Assembly: GCA_009617715.1 (NCBI GenBank)
Contig: VTFK01000448.1
Coordinates: 124,001-188,000 of the forward strand
DNA: 64,000 nucleotides
Reading direction: 5' to 3'
Origin: Plectrocnemia conspersa
Lineage: Eukaryota > Arthropoda > Insecta > Trichoptera > Polycentropodidae
Below the pieces are notes generated by a model. The model saw nothing but the letters and a program-made list of their open reading frames with translations, had not been told where the DNA came from and did not search any database. Below are positions 60,801 through 64,000 of the stretch, piece by piece. Position 1 is the first letter of the stretch; each line of letters starts with the position of its first letter. A program made the translations under genes and the position numbers.

Positions 60801-63054
60801 TGCATTCGATCTGTCTTCATTCAATCACAATTAATTTAAATAAATATTCTACTATATACATTACAATGTTGTTAATCATACATACATCATCGTCTTCCGG
60901 TTCAAACGGATGGCAGTCTCGAGAGCACGTATGATTGGTGCACGATAGCGGTTTTCCACATTTTCTTCCGCACGACGACACACGAGCTTCGACACAAGGC
61001 ATCTCGCATTCCTCGTGACCGCCCAAACAAGGTCTGATGACTTTCTCGTTGCACGGTGGGCATGGCAGAGTTCTGATCTCGACCTAAATGATATAATTGG
61101 AAAGAATGAGAAACTACATAGAGAATCGGATAATTAACATGGAATACTATAAAAACTAAAGAAACGCCAGCGCAATTTGTTTATAATATTTACTTTGGGC
61201 GCTTGAACGTCCCAAGGGCCAGCTGGTTTCGGAGCATGCAGCAAAATAGGCACAGCGTTATGACACATGGCTGTACACTTGTGGCCACAGGGCAGCTCTT
61301 TTCCGCATTGCTGCTTACAAGGCGGGCACGGTCCGAAGTGGCATTTGTGGTAGTTTTCCTTGATGTGATTGCACGAAGGAAGAATCCTGTTAAAAAATAA
61401 ACAATGATTACGGTAAGTATGGAGCAGAATAAAACTAGAAAACTTTATTTAAGACTGTATAGAACAGCTGAAGGTTAACTATTTGGTTGAAATTTATTGT
61501 GTACTAAATAAATTATTGGGTTGTCGAAACTTCTGACGTTATGGAGAATCTTATTATTATGTCTATATGTCTTATAATATAAAAGGATTAAATAAATACT
61601 GTCAATCACATACTTGTGATGTTTAAAGCGATGTGTTAACACAAATTCATAGAAGATATTCGATCTGGACGATATTAAAGAATAATACACATCTAACAAT
61701 AAGGTATGTATAACGCAAATGAGTTTGACTTTAACGTTCTGTTCCTCTCTTCTTATTAAACACAATACATTATTTTTTAGTGAAAAGTTTGAAACGAAAG
61801 TTGTATTCTTTACAATAACAATTAAAATAAAAAGACTTATCATAAATCTAAAACTACTGCTCCAACTGTTTAAAAACGAGAACTTAACTTAATGAAAATA
61901 ATGCTCTATTTATAGTGGAATAGAAGTAACCCAATGAATTACAATTATATAATATATATATATTTATATACAATGTTAGCAATAATATAATGCAAAATGG
62001 TCATGCTAAAAGTGTCTGGCTCTTCAGCATACAAAGCAACTGAAGAGCCTGACTTCTGGGGACCTCCAGTGATGTTTTGAACAATAGAAACGGAGATGGG
62101 ACAAGTGTATTGATACAAATTGGCAGGGACGTCGTTGTCCCCTTGTATTTGGCCAGAAAAAGCATGTCATTTAACCCTTTGAGTAATGAGTTCATTTATA
62201 CATATTTGTTGATTTGTTAGTATACACCTGGGAGAGAATTAATTTTGCTTACTTTTCTAGTAAATTATTGCTTTGATATATTTTACTACTTTTTTGTATT
62301 AGTATATTTTAATTGTTTATTTTAAAACTTTTCATTTATTAAATTTCGTTATTCTACAATATTTTATATATTATTTGGCTTTTGTGCATTTTTTTATATG
62401 AATTCAGAAGCTCCCAATATTTTTTATAAAATTAATATAAATTATTTTTTGTTATATTAATTTATTGGTATCATTTTCTATGTAAATCAATTACATTAAA
62501 GCAAATTAAAAAAATATAATATAAATATAATGTTATTTATAATTTTTTCAGTTATATATGTAAATTTATATAACTATCTGGCGTACTTCAAAACTTAAAA
62601 TAGAAATACAATAAATATATGAACGAAAACACTGTAACACCAATATCTATATGGTTAAATAATATTTTTAGTATATTTTAAAATACATATAATAAACTTA
62701 GTTTACTTACTTGCAGTTTTTGCTGCATTTGGGTGGTTTGTTTTTCTTCTCGTGGCCGCATGGCACCGAATATCCAGTTTCTCCACATCTGCAAGCGATC
62801 CTCGACGTCAAAGGACACGGGTAACAAAAATCCTGATGGCATACATTTGGACATTTGTGTTTTTTGCACTCGAGCGTCTTGCCACATATCTTATCACACG
62901 GCAGACAATTGCCACTGCAGCACTTCTTGCTGCAAGCGTGACGACCACAGTTCTTCACTTTCTTGCATTTAGTATCGCAATAGAATTGCTTGTAGCAAGG
63001 CAGCTGCTTCTCGTGCAAACCGCAAAAGCAAGTTTTGTCCACTAGCTTGAGACA
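54856..63054 (-). CDS. NFXL1: NFXL1, NF-X1-type zinc finger protein, C-terminal half
   Basis: Six exons, 5' to 3': 63054-62711, 61386-61194, 61083-60886, 55880-55653, 55353-55231, 55158-54856 (stop at 54856-54858). All are GT-AG with consistent phase, giving 462 aa from the first visible exon. The 5' part lies beyond the right edge. The sequence is a string of NF-X1-type Cys/His zinc fingers ([19 protein letters not shown], then [34 protein letters not shown]). Then come [17 protein letters not shown] spacers, an EEKK...[12 protein letters not shown] coiled coil, and a C-terminal membrane anchor ([20 protein letters not shown]). That order, with the terminal membrane segment, matches NFXL1 rather than NFX1/shuttle craft. 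Function is poorly known, with proposed transcription or ubiquitin-ligase-like roles. Confidence 0.93.
55990..56400 (-). repeat. interspersed repeat of about 370-400 bp, copy 2
   Basis: Inverse orientation to 37330-37735, with the same blocks (AGGAGTTGACAACCAGTTAC, CCTTGAAATGAGCATTG, AACAAGAACAAGCGA, AGAAAGTGATAGTATTGTTG). Inserted close to the acceptor side of an NFXL1 exon. Confidence 0.75.
57430..57530 (-). mobile_element. probable RTE-type LINE 3' tail
   Basis: On the minus strand it reads CCGGTTGTAGTGCCGCGGAA followed by GAAGAAGAAGAAGAAG. RTE-clade LINEs often end with a short (GAA)n-type microsatellite after such a sequence. Only the tail is present. Confidence 0.45.
57638..57899. mobile_element. 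hAT-type MITE with 8-bp target duplication
   Basis: Ends are CAGAGGTCGGCAAA and TTTGCCGACCACTG. GTCTAGGT flanks both sides (57630-57637 and 57900-57907). 262 bp with GGCTCCGGAGCCGCATGCGG near the left end and repeated TTTGGCTCT words. Confidence 0.9.
58778..58860. repeat. tandem duplicate next to a piggyBac-like end
   Basis: GCGCATCATATCATGCGCTT and the following GGCGTT occur twice, about 45 bases apart. The second copy runs into GAAAGGATTAA, the complement of TTAATCCTTTC, resembling piggyBac-type ends. Each unit contains an inner hairpin (GCGCATcatatcATGCGC). Confidence 0.6.
59160..59927. mobile_element. hAT MITE (CAGTGGCGTAGC family) split by an insert
   Basis: Ends are CAGTGGCGTAGCTATGG and CCCTAGCTACGCCACTG, with GTTGTATT duplicated at both borders (59152-59159 and 59928-59935). 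The two outer parts match the copy at 42231. They are interrupted after GCTTAA by a foreign 520-base segment. Confidence 0.9.
59284..59809. mobile_element. unidentified GC-rich insertion inside a hAT MITE
   Basis: The host sequence GAGCTTAA|(T)AATAACC is interrupted, and GCTTAA is present at both borders (59278-59283 and 59804-59809), so a 4-6 base duplication including TTAA is likely. The insert is GC-richer than its surroundings. It starts CAGAGAGTGTTACTAC and ends GCGCCGGGCAAG, and I see no inverted ends. It could be a SINE-like or LINE-derived piece; I do not recognise it. Confidence 0.6.
60610..60800 (+). pseudogene. LINE reverse-transcriptase fragment
   Basis: A plus-strand frame with one shift reads [16 protein letters not shown] and then FINDIKHI. 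This is the decayed [16 protein letters not shown] block, similar to the fragment at 38982-39347, so both may come from the same family. Confidence 0.58.
61387..62710 (-). other. NFXL1 intron, AT-rich
   Basis: 1.3-kb phase-2 intron. Mostly AT-rich; one TTAACCCTTTGAGTAATGAG motif near 62172 resembles a piggyBac-like MITE end. Nothing else is seen. Confidence 0.55.
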
Positions 63055-64000
63055 CTGTAATACGAAAAATGCATTAGATCCAGAATCAATATCAGTCTTG
63101 TCACATATACTTACTTTGATTAAATTGCTCATTAAATATTATTTTTTTGTTAGATATTATGTTATACGCAGGGGTCAATTGATATCGAAGGCTATTGTAC
63201 CTGATACCTTAACCGTCTAGATCCAGCACCGTAATATTTTTACGATATAAATAACAAGATATAATTGTGAAACGAGACTTAAAACGTCTTACCTATTATT
63301 TAATTTTCCTCAAACAATAATGCAAACGTTTTATGACATCCAGAATATGCAATGTGCTTTGTATATTTATAAAACATAATAAAAATGCAGTTTAAAATCA
63401 CTGTTTTTCATTTTTTATACTATGATTTTTATTTATACCAATGAAAGAAACATATTCTTAAGTAGCTTTGTTTTAAAAACTTTATTTACATTTGTTATTA
63501 AATTAATGAGGTGGCATATGACACGTACTAATTAAAATAATGTTTTAGAATTTGCCTCGATCTTTAAGTGTTATTTGATTTTATAAATCGTTTGGTAACA
63601 TAGTTACAACTCAATTGCCACATTTGAAGTAAAAGAACCATGCAACATGGAGAAATAAATAGCATAACCCATTTGGGGGTAAATTTAATTATTTTGCAGT
63701 TGGTAGCACTTGCTGAAATATTGCATCTGGCTACACTGGGTATTTAGAAAAAATATAGCAAATAATGTTTGCGGGTCATACAAAACCCTTATAAGTACGG
63801 TAAAAATTCAAGGCAATGTTGCCCTGTAAATTAACGGCAGTGTTACATGTATTTTAAAAGCGTGTGAGTTATAAACCATGAAAGAAATTCATTTCTTTTT
63901 ATATGAACAGGGGGTTATTTTGAGGCACAACATGCTACTATTTCGATATAGGCATATCTCAAGACTATTGAATCAAAACATCGGAATTTTGTCACATTGA
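63055..64000 (-). other. NFXL1 upstream intron to the window edge
   Basis: The exon ending at 63054 starts with Cys in phase 0 behind a good acceptor (TTACAG). I found no further zinc-finger exon up to 64000, so the 5' exons lie to the right. Confidence 0.6.

Larger units (their letters stand above)
55881..60885 (-). other. NFXL1 intron, 5 kb, with several insertions
   Basis: The exon before (ending ...EPEDDD) and after ([12 protein letters not shown]) join in phase 0. The intron holds an interspersed repeat at 55990-56400, a probable RTE tail with (CTT)n near 57438, a hAT MITE at 57638, a direct repeat near 58778-58855, a split hAT MITE at 59160, and a reverse-transcriptase fragment near 60620. 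Confidence 0.7.

Overview
The window looks like insect nuclear DNA. It is AT-rich, genes are split by GT-AG introns from under 100 bases to about 5 kb, and the spaces are filled with old transposable elements. I could join exons by reading frame and splice phase for five protein genes. I cannot name the order or species.

Layout: (1) 1-3581, plus strand: 3' end of a MAP3K-type kinase gene (DLK/LZK/wallenda-like), two exons. (2) 6916-14930, minus: a complete six-exon cathepsin B gene, 338 aa. (3) 22981-29071, minus: a complete eight-exon Tudor-SN (SND1) gene, about 884 aa, with an apparent one-base frameshift in exon 6. (4) 31783-40724, minus: an eight-exon gene for a 428-aa multi-pass membrane protein of an uncharacterised family. 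(5) 54856-63054, minus: the 3' half of an NFXL1 gene (NF-X1-type zinc fingers plus a C-terminal membrane anchor), continuing past the right edge. Exon lengths close the reading frame in every gene, except for the single missing base in SND1.

The five genes have no obvious shared pathway: stress kinase signalling, lysosomal proteolysis, RNA metabolism, an orphan membrane protein, and an ER/nuclear-envelope zinc-finger protein. The window reads as ordinary euchromatin, not a cluster or operon.

The accessory DNA is the richest part. I found non-autonomous hAT elements with exact 8-bp target duplications (2335, 28077, 42125, 42231, 51088, 57638, 59160, and 48463, which lacks one end). There are also piggyBac-like TTAA elements, a PIF/Harbinger-like element with TAA duplications, and a mariner-type MITE whose ends match the plant Stowaway consensus. 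A 5'-truncated Jockey-like LINE has a 12-bp duplication. Other remains are several LINE fragments, mariner, Tc1 and jerky/Tigger-like transposase relics, a tRNA-derived SINE pair, and a dispersed foldback family. One hAT element sits inside another, and one is split by a GC-rich insert. I saw no CRISPR array, rRNA gene, confident tRNA gene or bacterial-type operon. I do not see clear evidence for a new multi-gene system; the best leads are the orphan membrane protein, the Stowaway-like MITE and the foldback family.
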